DNA of 5,384 nt from Defluviicoccus sp. (GTDB lineage: Bacteria > Pseudomonadota > Alphaproteobacteria > Rhodospirillales > Defluviicoccaceae), in NCBI GenBank assembly GCA_013414705.1, contig CP058705.1, positions 1,707,501 to 1,712,884 on the forward strand, in the 5' to 3' direction. Positions 5,173 through 5,384 of this stretch are shown here, one piece after another. Position 1 is the first letter of the stretch, and the number at the start of each line of letters is the position of its first letter. Below the pieces are notes generated by a model. That model searched no databases, was not told the origin of the DNA, and saw nothing but the letters and a program-made list of their open reading frames with translations. Made by a program: the position numbers and the translations under genes.

Positions 5173-5384
5173 TTACTTCAAAAACAGGCGATAGCGGACA
5201 TAGTCGTCGGCGGGGGTGAAGCGGTCGTAGAGATGGCGGGCGGGGGCGTTGCCGGCTTGTGTGTGCCAGTAGAGGCGGGACCAGCCGTGGGTGCGGCAGA
5301 GCTCGATCAGGTCTTCGATCAGCGCCCGGCCGGCACCTTCGCCGCGGGCTGAGGGATCGACGAACAGGTCTTCCAGGTAGCAGA
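5173..5384 (-). CDS. GNAT family N-acetyltransferase, C-terminal part (cut by window edge)
   Basis: The minus-strand frame enters at the window edge and ends in TAA at 5175-5173, giving 69 visible residues. LEDLFVDPSARGEGAGRALI is motif A of the GNAT fold, with the RGEGAG pyrophosphate-binding loop for acetyl-CoA. WHTQAGNAPARHLYDRF is the motif B region, and the chain finishes DDYVRYRLFLK. These enzymes move an acetyl group from acetyl-CoA to an amine of a small molecule or protein; the substrate cannot be told from this part. The gene converges with the GIY-YIG gene across palindromic repeat copy 3. No frameshift is seen in the visible part. Confidence 0.9.
   Translation of the reverse strand, partial: CYLEDLFVDPSARGEGAGRALIEDLIELCRTHGWSRLYWHTQAGNAPARHLYDRFTPADDYVRYRLFLK

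Overview
The window is GC-rich chromosomal DNA, most likely from a proteobacterium. Codon third positions in the readable genes are strongly G/C. The palindromic repeats (GTCATTGCGAG...GCAATCCA type) resemble intergenic repeats I remember from alphaproteobacteria and some gammaproteobacteria. The taxon is an inference and no marker gene is present to fix it.

Left part (1-1535). The window opens inside a minus-strand photolyase/cryptochrome-type gene whose N-terminal 156-158 residues are visible. A stretch of about 790 bases with no convincing gene follows. It ends in a perfect 20-bp inverted repeat with a 9-nt loop (1262-1310) that looks like an intrinsic terminator. After this comes a lower-GC leader (about 1311-1535) holding a TTGACA box, the palindrome TCCCGTAATACGGGA and an ATGCTTAA/TTAAGCAT dyad.

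Middle part (1536-4352). A small cysteine-containing protein of 105 residues has a textbook ribosome binding site. Next is the main object of the window: a large membrane-anchored pentapeptide-repeat protein gene, with an N-terminal multi-pass membrane domain, about 50 pentapeptides and an alpha-helical C-terminus. It can be read end to end only by changing frame seven times (near 2284, 2953, 3230, 3318, 3373, 4111 and 4211). No nonsense codon was noticed in the reconstructed path. The gene is therefore either a recently broken pseudogene or a gene damaged by sequencing indels. Its repeat array has two blocks with different synonymous codons, a perfect 60-bp duplication in block 2, and three frame-breaking irregularities in block 1.

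Right part (4353-5384). Three copies of a roughly 100-bp imperfect palindrome lie at 4354-4456, 4528-4626 and 5058-5154. The third is inverted relative to the first two. Between the second and third sits a 96-residue GIY-YIG nuclease-domain gene, so the nuclease gene is bracketed by inverted copies of the repeat. The window ends in the C-terminal part of a minus-strand GNAT acetyltransferase gene, convergent with the nuclease gene and separated from it by the third copy.

The genes do not form one pathway. The features most worth following up are the nuclease gene flanked by inverted palindromes, the frameshifted pentapeptide gene whose open 3' frame runs through two palindromes, and the small Cys-rich gene with its operator-like leader.
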